This document shows, piece after piece, positions 1-11,257 of a stretch of 64,000 bases of DNA. The stretch covers positions 238,457,914 through 238,521,913 of the forward strand of contig OY821520.1 in assembly GCA_963682025.1 (NCBI GenBank), written 5' to 3'. Each line of letters opens with the position of its first letter. The first letter of the stretch is position 1. The notes beneath the pieces are model-generated. The model searched no databases. It was not told the DNA's origin and saw nothing but the letters and a program-made list of their open reading frames with translations. The position numbers were made by a program, and so were the translations under genes. Origin of the DNA: Cordilura impudica. Its lineage: Eukaryota > Arthropoda > Insecta > Diptera > Scathophagidae.

Positions 1-880
1 ATTTGTAGACTGTCGTTAAGATGTATGTACTTACTGAATCACTTAATCCTTAGTGCAAACAACAATAGCTGTCGATATATTTTGCGATTGTCGGATCGTT
101 GAAATTCACAGAATCGGACTACAGAAAACATTAATTTAAATTCAATGAATTTTAGAAAACCTCAAATCATACTTAAGAATTGCAAACATAAAAATTGTTA
201 CATAAATAGGTACACGCAATTTGATGAGAATGTTATTTATATATAAATTTTCATAATTTTTTTTGGACGAATATTTGAAGTTTTTGAGAAAATAAAGATA
301 ACAAATTATTTTATTTAAAATGTTTGGGACATTTGGTTTTCTGCGTTTGGCATCCCTAATTTGCTTATTTATTATTATAAATTTATTCTCTATGTTTTCC
401 AAATATGGCAATATTTTTTTGAAAAAAAAGTTGAGAGACCTTTTTTTTTGGTTATTATTTTGTTACTCCATCCGACCTATATGGCCGCAATGAAGAAATA
501 TTTGGCCAATTAAAAGAAACTATACAGCCATCTCCAATTAGCACGATTTAATGCATATAGGTTAGGGCGAGCTATTTAATTAGCAATAACTAAATTAAAC
601 GAGAAGTTATGTCATATAATCGGAAACGCATACATATAGGTATATAACCTAAATGCATGCCGATCAGCAACCACGATGACCAAAAAGCAAACACTGAAAT
701 AAATCCGAAATAATAGAAAAGACGAAAACCAACCCAAAGAATTTGCTGAAATAATTTGGTATTAAGTTTAACATGTGGTTTACTTTTTCCAATATTTTGT
801 TTACATTTATTATCAATACTCAAACCGATGTGGAGGGTATCAAAGATTCGGCACAGCCGAATTTAACACTCTTACTTGTT
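1..880 (+). mobile_element. DH2-family repeat, 3' part, cut by the window start
   Basis: The first 160 bases reappear almost unchanged from 27075, and the whole stretch reappears in reverse complement at 52037-52810. The 3' end has the family signature: an inverted ATACCCTCCAC-type motif (GGAGGGTAT), then the hairpin ATTCGGCACAGCCGAAT, then a CTTACTTGTT end. The open frames of 60-90 codons here read repeat sequence and their reading is not kept between copies, so I do not call them genes. The architecture matches non-autonomous DINE-1/Helentron-type elements; that assignment is inference. Confidence 0.8.
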
Positions 881-1659
881 AATTGTACGCTCCCTCTGAA
901 GTGCGACCATCTAAAGAAGAACGGACCTATCAACATCATGATAGGATTCCATAAAGATCCTGAATAGTTTATGAGGTCCATGATGCATACTCAACGGAAT
1001 GACAAAATCTTCAGAACCGATTTATTTCGTTGACGAGTCTAGAAAAAAAGAGCAAAAAGAATATAATACAAATATTCAAATTTTTTTTACATTCTTTTCT
1101 TTGTCCTACATAACCATTTAATTGGGTTACATTGTTTTCTTATGCACACACACACTCACACATGTCTAATGAAAGTTGAAAATTTCTACTAGTTTTTTAT
1201 ATTTTTATATACTCCTACCAAGAATGCCTTTGTTTTTCCCAAGTTTTTATTTTTATTTTATCTAGAAACTTGAAATGGAGCTAAGGAAATATGAGTAACA
1301 AAAAGGAGGTATAATAAAGCAAGAAAGAAAAAAAAAAAGAATAAAATAGGACACATTTAAAATTCACATGAAAAAACGTGTTTGAATTTTTTCCAACGTG
1401 ATTATTGATTATTGTATTGCTATTATTGTAAAACGAATGTAAATGTTTAATGAGAAAATCAACAAAAAGAAAAAAACGTTCTTGGGATGTGAAATATAAT
1501 TGTGGTTATAAGAAAAGTTTAATATAATGGTCAGAGTAGCAAGAAAATCAGGAATTTATAAGTGTATTTTTTATTTCAAAAAAGTTTTATGAAATATACA
1601 GTTAGCAAAATAATCGGACTAAAAATCTAAATAAAGTATCGTGGTGAATTAAAAAAATA
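881..1659. other. unassigned AT-rich stretch
   Basis: No gene or recognisable element is visible. It contains a short CA-rich run near 1144-1160 and several poly-A and poly-T tracts. Confidence 0.5.
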
Positions 1660-2130
1660 TTTCTATTTAGTTCAATTCTAGTGGGAACGGAAGACAGTTT
1701 TAGCAAAATTCAGAATATTTTTTCCTGGAATAACAACAAAAATCAAAGCTATAATATTAATAGGCTAGGTGATTTCTTGTTACCGATGTTTTGTTCTACC
1801 GTTTTATCCCGATTTGGACCAAACGTATATTTTTTGAAAGGTATTTTTTCACCAGATTTACAGATTTACAGATTTCTTAATTTTTTCCTTTATTTTGAGT
1901 AAATTGCATTTAAAATTGCTACTAATACATACATAAAATTATACGTATGCTATGTTTGTTTTTATTAAACTTGTTAATGTATTTGTTAATGAGTTTGTTA
2001 TCTTCAGTCACAATAATAATAAACCAAAAAAGTGTTGGTTTGTAAATTGGCTAAGTTGAGAAATGAAATTGCCTAGAAATTGCACTCGAATTTCGAGCGC
2101 TGGAATCTGCTAGGAAGTATTAATATTCTG
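1660..2130 (+). repeat. L-family dispersed repeat, copy 1
   Basis: This stretch is a diverged copy, in opposite orientation, of 45838-46205. Shared landmarks are the CGTTTTATCCCGATTTGG segment, the run ending TTGAGTAAATTGCATTTAAA and, at the far end, a CTCGAATTTCGAG palindrome beside an 'AGATTCCAGC'-like edge. The 73-codon open frame at 1681 lies wholly in the repeat and is not treated as a gene. The class of element is unknown. Confidence 0.65.
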
Positions 2131-2282
2131 AACTAAATAGTCTCGTATTTTAAAGTTATTTTGTGTTATTTATAGAGTGCATAGCCGACTTTCTCCATTA
2201 TTCGAGAACAACCCGACCTGAAAAAGAAAACACAGCAAACTTCTCACCATTATCTCTCTTTAGCTCCATACACTTTTCTCAG

Positions 2283-2953
2283 CAATATTCAATAGCTTCG
2301 ATGCCCTGTTTATAGTAAAAAATCCCTAGCGCCTTAAAGTAGGCATCAACCAAAAACATTGGCAAATCTTTTACCACCGAGATATTTCTTAAAGTTTTGA
2401 AATAAAAAATAATCCGAGGTAGCTACATCTTGCGAATAAGGTGCGTGATAAATCAATTCGAACTTTAATTCATGGATTTTGGTCTTCGCAATAATGGATG
2501 TAGGAACTGCTGCCTTGTCTTGATGAAATAAAATTTTCTTAAAGATAATCAATAACATTTATCCCCTGCGCATCCCAAAAAACAGTCGCCATAACCTTGG
2601 CCGCAGATGGAATTGTCTTCACCTTCTTTGCACACGATTCTCCCATTCTAATTGCGGCTTAATTGCGGTGAAACGTCGTCAAACACTCTATTGAAACATT
2701 TTCCGGACTATGTTTTTGTTCTATTGTGAGCAAACGTGGACAGCTTTCTCGTCTTCAAATTTTTGGTCAATATGCGATGAATAGCACTTTTTGAAGTGTC
2801 TATTATTTCGGCTAGCTCTTGAACCTTCAGCCGACGATCAGCCGATATAATTTTGTGGGTTTTCTTAACCATTTCTGGTGTGACCACCTCCATTGGTCGA
2901 CTACTACGGTGTTCGTCTTGGCAGCTCGTACGGCCTCGTTTAAACTCTGCCAC
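2283..2953 (-). pseudogene. mariner transposase relic, HTH and catalytic parts
   Basis: The family product is a nuclear cut-and-paste transposase of about 345 residues with a DD34D catalytic triad that binds its own terminal repeats. The piece at 2708-2953 shows the second N-terminal helix-turn-helix (EMVKKTHKIIS...LKVQELAEIIDTSKSAIHRIL). The piece at 2346-2558 shows a degenerate second catalytic block (FHQDKAAV, where live copies have HQDNA) and the third block (YSQDVATSDYFLF, for SPDLAPSDYFLF). The C-terminus (YYKQGIEAIEY) lies near 2300. Sequence between the blocks is frameshifted and the first catalytic block is not evident. The N-terminal codons lie beyond the inserted element at 4253-4320; at the junction the TAG at 2952-2954 stands where relatives have Trp. 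Confidence 0.8.
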
Positions 2954-2959
2954 CTAGTA

Positions 2960-4250
2960 AAGGGTTTTTCAATAAGAGCGCTACAAAAGTTTTTTTAAAT
3001 AAAACAAAACGGTTTTGGATATCAATGACATTCTTTATTCCTGTGAAAGTACGTTCGATGCCATTATGTATGGAAATCGAGCTCTTGTTTGCATGGCCAC
3101 CACGGGCACGCTTGCAGAAGTCCAGACGCTGAACCTCATTTTCGACGGTTTTCAAGCATAAATTGGCCGATACTGCTGCAATTTCACGTTCGATATTCGT
3201 ACGAAGCTCATCAATCGTCGCTGGCTTGTTGGCATAGGCCATAGACTTGACGTAGCCCCACAGGAAATAGTCCAATGGCGTCAAATCGTACGACCGAGGC
3301 GGCCAATCGACTGGACCATTTCGTGAGATAACACGTTCTCCAAACTTGGTTTCCAATAAATTGATTGTGACGTTCGCTGTGTGGCTTGTGGCGCCGTCCT
3401 GTTGGAACCACATGTCGTCCAAGTCCATATCATCCAATTGGGGCCAAAAATATTCGGTTATCATTGAACGGTAGCGATTCCCATTCACAGTAACGTGCCG
3501 GTCTTGATCATCACGGAAGAAGTACGGCCCAATGACGCCGCCGGCCCATAAACCGCACCAAACCGTAATTTTTTCGGGATGCAATGATGACTCATGGAGT
3601 ACGTGTGGATTGCTGTCTGACCAATAACGCATATTTTGTTTATTGGCGAAGCCATTCAGCCAGAAATGAGCCTCATCGCTGAAGATGATTTTTCGATGAA
3701 AATCCGAATCATTTTCAAGTTGTTGCTCAGCCCAATTCACGAACATACGATGCTTCTGGTGGTCAAACGGCTTCAGTTCTTGCGTCAGTTTGATCTAGTA
3801 AGGATGTAGGCCAAAATTTGCCACAACGACGTCACAGAGATGCCCAACGCTTGAAAACGACGTGTGAGAGACACATTTGGGCTTTCTTCAACTGAAGCCT
3901 CAGCGGCAGCAATATTCTCGACACTACGGGCACTTCTTTGTCTCACTGGCACGGGAACATTTTGTACTGTGCCTGTGGATTCAAATTTTTCCACTAGACG
4001 CTCAATTGTTGATCCGCTAGGACGATTATGACGACCATAAATTGGACGTAGCACTCTTAACGTTGAGGCCACTGACTCCGAATTTCGGTAGTAAATTTTA
4101 ATAATTTCGACTCGTTGTTGGCTCGTATATCCTTCCATCATGAAATGGCAAACCTTACTGAAGAGAAATGTCAAAAGAGCGGCAAGAAATATGGCGTCGT
4201 TTGCTGTCCCTGTCTTTCTACTTTTGTAGCGTCCCTGTTGAAAAACCCTT
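2960..4250 (-). mobile_element. DD41D (rosa-type) mariner, nearly intact, copy 1
   Basis: Ends are clear. AAGGGTTTTTCAATAAGAGC on the left matches AAGGGTTTTTCAACAGGGAC on the right in inverted form, followed on both sides by CGCTACAAAAG. A TA duplication flanks them (2958-2959 and 4251-4252). At 1291 bp it has the usual length for the family. It is inserted in the older mariner relic. The element encodes one transposase (next entry), disrupted by small lesions only. Confidence 0.9.
3064..4141 (-). pseudogene. DD41D mariner transposase, near full length
   Basis: Tc1/mariner-superfamily transposase. The start is taken at the double Met of MMEGYTSQQRVEIIK (4141). An N-terminal HTH region follows to about 3800. 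The catalytic block runs FSDEAHFWLNG (first Asp), WFQQDGATSHTA (second Asp) and DLTPLDYFLWGYVK (third Asp). I count 41 residues between the second and third Asp, so DD41D, as described for rosa/Visitor-type mariners. Three lesions are visible: a small deletion and frameshift near 3820 (the expected LRKDLG is missing), a TAG just after LHPY, and a one-base slip near 3080 that makes the frame run past the expected ELDFHT stop (3064-3066) through the terminal repeat. All three catalytic Asp residues survive. Confidence 0.85.
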
Positions 4251-4252
4251 TA

Positions 4253-4437
4253 TTTTGTAATCGTAAATGAAGGAGCAGACTCCCCAAGAGTAGAATCTAG
4301 CTCGGCTTTAATTTTGGTTGGACTGAGACGGTGACAACATTTTTTCCATATTTTCATATTCACTGAGATCGTTTTCTTTTGATGATAATAAACACAAACA
4401 AACCAAATTTTACTCTGATCTGTATAATAATTTTGTT
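4253..4437 (-). pseudogene. mariner transposase relic, displaced N-terminus
   Basis: Reading the minus strand from about 4320 to 4253 gives an irritans-type mariner N-terminal segment (KAELDSTLGESAPSFT). It continues in sense with 2953 once the inserted DD41D element is ignored. Upstream bases to 4437 presumably hold the old 5' untranslated part and the terminal repeat, but I cannot recognise a terminal repeat. Confidence 0.7.
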
Positions 4438-4782
4438 CTTATGTCAATTTACGTCGATCTCATAGGTGTCATTTGAATTGACACTAGGTCTGAACATGAT
4501 CCGATTTTTACCAATTTCAATAGCATTCGTCCTATGGCCGATAAAAGCTTATGTGCCAAATTTCATCAAAATATATTCATATTAGCGAAACATGAATACG
4601 GACAGACGGACAAACGGAAATAAGGACAGACGAACAGAAGGACGTACGGACGAACATCGCTAAATCGACTCAGAAAGTCGATCGGCATAACAAAAGGGTC
4701 TAGGTCACATATTTTTGGTAGTTACAAACATGGGCACAACCACATTATGCCCTGACCACATAGTGGTATAGGGTATAAATAC
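4438..4782 (-). mobile_element. DH1-family repeat, 5' part
   Basis: Reverse complement of the first half of the 12568-13302 copy. It begins (minus strand) ATACCCTATACCACTATGTG, continues through the TTTGTAACTACCAAAAATA and CGATCGACT..GAGTCGAT segments and a degenerate GTCC tract, and ends by sequence loss near 4438 against the mariner relic. Confidence 0.75.
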
Positions 4783-6572
4783 TAAATAACGTGACGCCTT
4801 GAAACTTGAGGGAATTTACACGAGGGCTTTTCACGCAGGCTTTTTCTTCAATTCTCTTTTGAAGATGCTACGTAAATCCCTGTGCATTTACATGGTGCGT
4901 GTTTGGTTTCAACTACTCTTGATTTTTTTTTGACGTTTATTTTGTCATATTTTTCAATTGTGATTTTTTATTTCATGAAAAAATTATGGAAAATTTAAAT
5001 TGTTTTGTCCAAATTTTATTATTATAATTTTTTAAATTTAAATTGGGCTTAAAAAATAGCTTTAAATGTATTTTTTTAAAATAAAATCACTTGTCCCTTT
5101 GTTGAGACTAGAATAATAAAACGAAAGAGTTTAGAAAGATATATATAAAATCTTCAGAAACAGAAAATGAGACATTTTTCTACCCCACTTACTTCTCTAC
5201 CCCGTTCGCCTACAAACACGAAACTCTGGCCTTTTCGCGCAGCGTGGATACGCTACACGGCGCGTTAATGGCCTCTTAAAACATATGTTTTATAAGGTTG
5301 CCAGTTTTCACCAAAGTATTTTTTTTATCAAGCTACTGCCGTAAAAATATGGAGAGAGTATGAGAATTGAGAATTAGAGAATATCAGAAACTCGGCAATG
5401 AAAAATAAATATATTTTATTTAAGTGCGGCAACGCTTTGCGTTTTTTTTTTGCCAATTGCAAATTTTATTTTGAAACCACCACAACGGTCTCGTTAGTCT
5501 TAGGTTACTTTATCCCTGTTCGAGCCCAAGTTATTTATCATCCAATCCTCTTGTTATTCTTATTTGAAAAATAGGAAAATTTTATTCTAACCCCAAGGAT
5601 ACGAACACTTTTAACTGACCAGTCACAACATTTTGCTGATGATTTACGCCCTTACAGAGTCTCATATATCCTATTTGGCTGTTAAACCTTTGTTACTGCA
5701 ATGAATTATAAAATGCATTGATGACTGCTATTAATAATTCATGTTTATATGACATTGTGTTCCTTCTGAAAGCACTAAAGTAAACATGCCATTTTCTTGT
5801 TACATTTTTAATGTTAAATTACTTGTCCTTGATTTGAGCCATAAACGAGTAGAACAATAGTGTGTTTAGCGTAAATTGCAGAACATGCGGTTTATTTATA
5901 GGTTTTTTGTAACTGTTTTTGACAAATAATTAATTAAAAAATGTCAGTTATAAAAAATAATTAACTTTTTTTTTTAAATAAACAATATAAAATTAAACAT
6001 GATTCACGGAAATGTTATAAAATGTTATGAAATGAAAAACATGTTTGTGAAAATTTAAATTTATTAAAATTTAAGGAAAATAATTATATTAAATGTTTTT
6101 TTTTCATCCATTAAACTATAATTTTATTTAAATAAAACCAACCTTTGATAAAACTATGTATATTTTTACTTCCATTTCGCTTTATGCTTCTTCTTGATAT
6201 TGAATGAACAGGATTTAGCATGCCAAAACAACTAGGGCATTGACATTTTATAAGTTATACATAAATATCTGTTAGAAACATCTCTAATTGAAAAAACATG
6301 TTTTTACGTTTAACTGAAAAACTAATTTTATTTAGTTAAGTTTGTACTTAAAAAAGTGTGGCAGCGAAATGTCTAAAAATACTCGGAACATCACAGAAGA
6401 ATATTCATTTGATATACCAAATACTTTGAAATATGAACTATGACCTTTTGGTTATATTACTGTATTTTGTGAAACTTAAACACGCAGATTTCACAGATAA
6501 GTACTGTTGAATGAATTAGCCAAAAAAAATAGTGATTTTATTTTTGTTTGAATGGCCAACAAATTTCAATTG
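4783..6572. other. unassigned stretch, no gene seen
   Basis: AT-rich with no open frame worth calling. A short GC-richer island at about 5205-5270 contains AGCGT..ACGCT and CGCG motifs and stands out from its surroundings. I could not assign any of this stretch to a family present elsewhere in the window. Confidence 0.5.
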
Positions 6573-7237
6573 GCCACCATGTGATTAGGGAGGGTATAAC
6601 AAGTTTGTGCTGATGTTTGTAACTACCAAAAATATTTGACCGAGACCCATCTGCTATTATACCGATCGACTCAGAATCACTTTCAGAGTCGATTTAGCGA
6701 TGGCCGTCCATCCGTCTGTGTTCATGTGAACCTTGTATTCAAAGTACAGGTCGAAGATATGAATACATTTTGATGTTATTTTGTATATAAGCTTTTAATG
6801 GCCACAGATCGACTTAATTTGCCATAAGATCCAGATTTTGGTAAAATTTGGATTGTGTGTGTTTATTACATCCATTGAACACTAGTCCAAAAATAAACCA
6901 TGTTGGACAATTCTTAGTCATAGCCCCCATATAAAGCTGTTTCCCGATCTTCAATTAATTCTATCAAAAAAACAACAATATATCACAGATTTTTTTCAAA
7001 CTTGGTTTGTATATGTTTTTGCGAAAAATAGGTGTTTTTTCCAAATATGATCAGGATCGGTCCATTTTTTGCACCTAGTCCCCATTTAAATATAGCATCC
7101 GATATGAACTTTTTCACATATGCAGGCAAACAAAATTAATAATGCTTTATGCTTGTTTTCTATATCCAATTATTTGGAAGTGATACCCCCTCTTTAACAC
7201 ATGGTATAGGTTATCATATAGTCAGTCTAGACCAGTG
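6573..7237 (+). mobile_element. DH1-family repeat, degenerate copy
   Basis: It follows the DH1 order: a decayed start (CCACCATGTGATTAGGG), TTTGTAACTACCAAAAATAT, the GATCGACTCAGAATCAC segment, GTCCATCCGTCTGTG, the CCCCATATAAAGCTG block and a final GGTATAGGTTATC with the AGTCAGTCTAGACCAG hairpin remnant. It is more diverged than the 12568 and 50198 copies. Confidence 0.75.
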
Positions 7238-7519
7238 AAGGCCGTACCAAACACGCTGGTTCTCGGCTTCTGATATGTATACAGCCGAACGAAAAAAAAA
7301 ATACTCACCAAAGAGTAAAAGTAAACAACAATTTCAATCAGTCTTATGAAGGCTTTTGAACAAAGCAGGTCTATGTCGCATTGCCTTTTGAGATTCATAT
7401 ATAATTTTTTTTAATAGGTACACAGAGAATATTTGCTTAAAAGAAACCAAAAATGTTGAGAAAATTTCGAAGACTTGATAAACTATAAATTAAACATTTT
7501 CTATAAATTACATACGTCG

Positions 7520-7556
7520 CACAGTGGACCATATTTTGAGAAGGCGGCCAAAAATA
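7520..7556 (+). repeat. Transib left terminal inverted repeat
   Basis: Starts with the heptamer CACAGTG, identical to the consensus RAG recombination signal heptamer. It is followed by GACCATATTTTGAGAAGGCGG and A-rich sequence. It pairs with the right end at 11216-11252. Confidence 0.9.
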
Positions 7557-8091
7557 ATTTTTTTTTGTTACCGATTTTAAAGTTATGTTATTCATTTGAA
7601 AGAAAATACTAGTAAACCTCGGGAGCCAAAAAATTGCGACTCTATCTCAACTATATCACAGCGAACAGGGTCTTCAAAAATGGGCTTTCTCAGTATTTTG
7701 CTAAAATTAGAAATTTCTTTGTAAATTTTTATTTTTGAATGACTGTAGCTTTTTTGATTTAAAAGATTTTAAAGTGAAATAAATTTTGTATAATTTTGTG
7801 GCTTCCATACTATTAATGTTAAATACGTAAAATCACTGAGTCATTCCGAAATTAAAAAAAAAAAAAAATTTTTAAAAAAGGTCAAAATTTTCCGAAAATC
7901 TCCTACTTAATAGAGCATAACTCCTGCCAGTCAAAAGCAGTCAGAAAAAATCTTACACTGTTCTATAGTCCGAATCCTCCCCTATACTCCTATACCCCAT
8001 TATATACCCGCCAGTTTCCGCCCGTGTGGACCAGAACAATTTTTCTGACCTAAGGTTAGATATTTTCTGCAAAATTTATGAATACAAAAGT

Positions 8092-8240
8092 TGTCCACTA
8101 TGTGGTTAGGATATATTAAGTTTGAGGTGATGTTTGTAACTGCCAAAAATATTGGACCTTTATCCATCTTTTATTATACGGATCGACTCAAAAACAGTTT
8201 CTGACTCGATTAAACGATGTCCGTCCGTCCGTCTAAGTGT
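8092..8240 (+). mobile_element. DH1-family fragment inside Transib
   Basis: Contains CACTATGTGGTTAGG, TTTGTAACTGCCAAAAATA, GATCGACTC..GACTCGAT and a GTCCGTCCGTC tract, in DH1 order, and then stops. The equivalent fragment is at 31317-31400 in the other Transib copy. Confidence 0.75.
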
Positions 8241-8604
8241 TATGAATACAAAAGTTGGTCGTACCGGTGCACCGCGGTGTATTTTTTTGCGTGTCGGTAG
8301 AGTTGTCAGGAGTTGTTATATACTTATAAAAAAGGGTTGAGATATAATGCGCTTAATTGTTACAGGTACATTTACATAGGTATCTTTCAAAAACATTAAT
8401 AGTCTGAATTGGAGTTATATAGTTTAAATATCTGACAAAATGGGAAACAATTTAAATAACAGGTAAATGGTAAAAAAAAAACTATTGCGACATAGCCCTT
8501 TAAGATATGAGCAGGTATGCTTCACCTTTTAAAAGAGGTTACGGTGTGGGTTTTTTATGCTTCTGAAAGTGGTAATAAAAGATAAAAAACTTTATTTTAC
8601 ATAA

Positions 8605-10593
8605 TTGCAAGAAAGAGTATTTATAATAATGTTTTCACAATTATTATTCATTACAATTTGTGCAATGGCTAAGTACTGTTACAGAGATCTGGCTGATATT
8701 TATTTTCAACGAAATGATGTAGACGATGTAATTTTGCACATAGTGAGCAACGACTTCTTTAAGAATTGTAACCTAGAAGACATTGAAATGCACAAAGGAA
8801 AAATTACTAATTTTGCATCGAATTTGAAAAGATGGTACATTGAATGCTCTCATAGTAAGGCAAAGATGTACAAACGTTACCAAGACGGGTTAATAAAGGA
8901 ATAAAGGAACGACAAGCAAAACCAATTGACAGATGTAGTGAAAGATCTCGAAGGCGCAAGCTGGAGAATATCAATGAAGAAATTTCTCAAAGAATTATTA
9001 AGGATTCATTTTTGCACCAAATTCAACCAACCCAAAATAAAAAAATAAAATTGAAATAATTGAAAAAATAGTAGACCGAGCCCAAGGCGCACAAAGAGGA
9101 TTTTGAAAAGCATTCCTACACCAATTGAAGATAAGAAATTTACGCCGGAAGAAGCGTTCGCCCTATTTTTGGATTTGAAATTGACCAAAAATCAATATAA
9201 GGAATTGCGGAAGCGAATCAATGAAAAGAATTGTGGGATTTTTCCAGAGTATCGAGATTTAGTTTCTGCCAAAAAAGAATGCTTACCTTCACAATCTGCT
9301 ATTAGTGTCACTTCAACATCAGCAGAAATAAAATTGCAAGATCTCCTTGAACATACTGCAGAACGATTGCTAAATACGCTTGATACTGATCATTAAAAAA
9401 AAATTGGTAATGGCAGCATTACTTTAATTTCTAAATGGGGATGTGATGGATCCTCTGGTCAGAAACAATACAAGCAATTTAATGCCGAAAATTCATCAGA
9501 TGCTAATTTATTTATGGTATCTTTCGTTCCATTGCCTTAACAAAAATTTATAGCGGCTTAGAGCCGTCATCTAGTAGAGCAATAGAAATTGATGTATGGA
9601 AAAATGAAATTCCTTCTTCAACAAAGTATTGCAGACCAATAAAATTTGCATTCAAAAAGGAAACCAAAGATGTCATAACTGAAGAAGTTCAAAAAATAAA
9701 AGATAAAATTAAGGAACTTCAACCAGCAATATTTAAATTTGATGACCAAGACATTGAAGTACATTTTAAAATGTGTCTCACAATGATTGATGGAAAAGTT
9801 GCACAAGCTTTAACTGGAACAAAGTCAACGTCAAGCTGCATTATATGCCAAAAGACATCAAGTCAATTAAGCCAACCCCCACCAGAAGACGATAGTTTTA
9901 AGGAAGCCTACGAATTTGGAATGTCCCCTCTTCATGCTAGAATACGTTTCATAGAGCATATTCTTAAATTAGGTTATGATTTGGAATTTGGTCCGTTAGG
10001 CGAAACAGTGAGAAAAAACAAAGAAAATGAAGAAAAAAAAAGAAAGCAAAAAAAAAACAAATTCAACAAAAATATCTACAGCTAGGCCTCGTAATCGACC
10101 AACCAAAACAAGGGGAAGGAAATACAAATGATGGAAATTCTGCAAAAAGATTTTTTTCCGATCCGGAAACTGCAGCATCTATCACAGGTGTAGATCATGA
10201 ATTAATAAGACGATTCAAAATCATATTACAAGTTCTAGCATGCAGCAGAAAGATAAATGCGAAAATATTTTGAGAGTACGCCAATAAAACAGCTATACTT
10301 TATAATGAAAAATACTCTTGGAGATATATGCCTTCCACAGTTCATAAAATTTTGTACCATGGGGAACAAATAATTCAAAGACTACAGATTCTAACGAGCA
10401 CAACACAAGGAAAATGTCCAGATGTTGTACTAATGAAGACCTTATCACTATTTTGTTGTGCACTTCAGATCCACATATGTCCAACATTCGTCAAAAATGG
10501 AAAACTACCTCTATTGAATTAGACGAAGAAGCTAAACAACTTCTAGAAGATGAAAATCAAGGCTATTTAGAAGAAATTTTTACTAAAATTGGT
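8605..10593 (+). pseudogene. Transib transposase relic (RAG1-core related)
   Basis: The family product is a DDE transposase related to the catalytic core of vertebrate RAG1; it cuts at CACWRTG-type ends and makes 5-bp target duplications. Pieces in order: an N-terminal part (8605-8904); a basic DRCSERSRRRK stretch near 8930; a conserved block at 9103-9396 (FTPEEAFALFLDLKLTKNQY, EVKLQ-like EIKLQDLLEHTAERLL); WGCDGSSGQ near 9435 with the first catalytic Asp; MIDGKVAQALT at about 9783 with the second; a CxxC zinc-binding pair (CIICQ) and SPLHARIRFIEH; then TNDGNSAKRFF, ITGVDHELIRRF and WRYMPSTVHKILYHGE. Segments sit in different frames with stops between (for example TGA at 10271), so no full protein is made. 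The third catalytic acidic residue could not be identified with certainty. Confidence 0.88.
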
Positions 10594-11215
10594 TGATTTA
10601 AAGTACTTTTTCATTACACTAATAATAAGTTACACTTTTTTTTTTATGTATTTAAACAATTTTCTTGATTTAAAAATTTATATATTTTGTAAATTTACAA
10701 TAAAAATTGTTATATTTCATAAATTTACCATAAAAATTGATATAGAAATATTTAAAAAGACAATAAAAAAAATTTAACTAAAGCAAAAACAAACGAGTTT
10801 TTCATTGAAACTTCTCTATCTTGAACCAATATAAGTTAACTTTTACGTTCGCTGCTTAATAAATTATATTTTAACTCGGGATCTTAAAAAAAACAACCTT
10901 TGGTCCTTGTGCACATTAGCACTAAAAAGTTTACGGGGGCCAAAGTTTGGCATTTTCTGAAAAAATTAACTTAAAAAATTGTTAAGAAGTATTAGTTGTA
11001 AAATTAACTGAAAAATAAGACATTATATTAAAAAAAACCTTTTTTTTTACCTTTTAACTAAAATTCAACTACAAATGAAAATGTATTTTAAACCCTCCGT
11101 AACTTTTTTTATTTTCGGTCGATATTTACGTTTTATAGCAAAACTTAAAGGCTAAAGTCTCACCTACCAAACAAAAAAACCGTATATCAAAATTCCAATC
11201 CAATCAAAAGTTATA

Positions 11216-11252
11216 TATTTTTGACCGCCTTCTCGTCAAATGGTCCACTGTG
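11216..11252 (-). repeat. Transib right terminal inverted repeat
   Basis: Read inward, it begins CACAGTGGACCATTTGACGA, then GAAGGCGGTCAAAAAT, matching the left end with a few substitutions. It abuts CGTCG. Confidence 0.9.
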
Positions 11253-11257
11253 CGTCG

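Larger units (their letters stand above)
2215..4437 (-). mobile_element. irritans-type mariner relic, split by a later DD41D mariner
   Basis: Coding pieces of one mariner transposase lie on both sides of the 2960-4250 insertion. The N-terminal piece (4253-4320) reads '...LDSTLGESAPSFT..' and the rest (2283-2953) reads 'AEFKRGRTSCQDEHRS' followed by the HTH region and then the catalytic region. The target TA is duplicated at 2958-2959 and 4251-4252. The element is dead: it has frameshifts and stops, and its terminal inverted repeats are not recognisable. The outer limits are approximate; the right one is set by where DH1 sequence begins. Confidence 0.8.
7520..11252 (+). mobile_element. Transib DNA transposon, complete ends, inactive
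   Basis: The element opens CACAGTGGACCA and closes TGGTCCACTGTG. Inverted similarity extends about 40 bp inward (GAGAAGGCGGCC / GAGAAGGCGGTC). The 5-bp GC-rich target duplication CGTCG is exact (7515-7519 and 11253-11257), as known for Transib. Length is 3733 bp. It encodes a RAG1-like transposase (next entry), now broken. A DH1 fragment lies at 8092-8240, and a second Transib (25939-31889) carries the same fragment at the same place. Confidence 0.92.

Noticed and set aside
142..823. Open frames of 89 and 77 codons on the minus strand as small genes
   Set aside because: They lie in DH2 repeat sequence; the other copies of the same DNA carry frameshifts and stops, and no domain is recognisable.
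4783..5100. Possible MITE suggested by TTTACA..GTG motifs near 4815 and 4890
   Set aside because: The inverted similarity is only a few bases and no target duplication or second copy was found.
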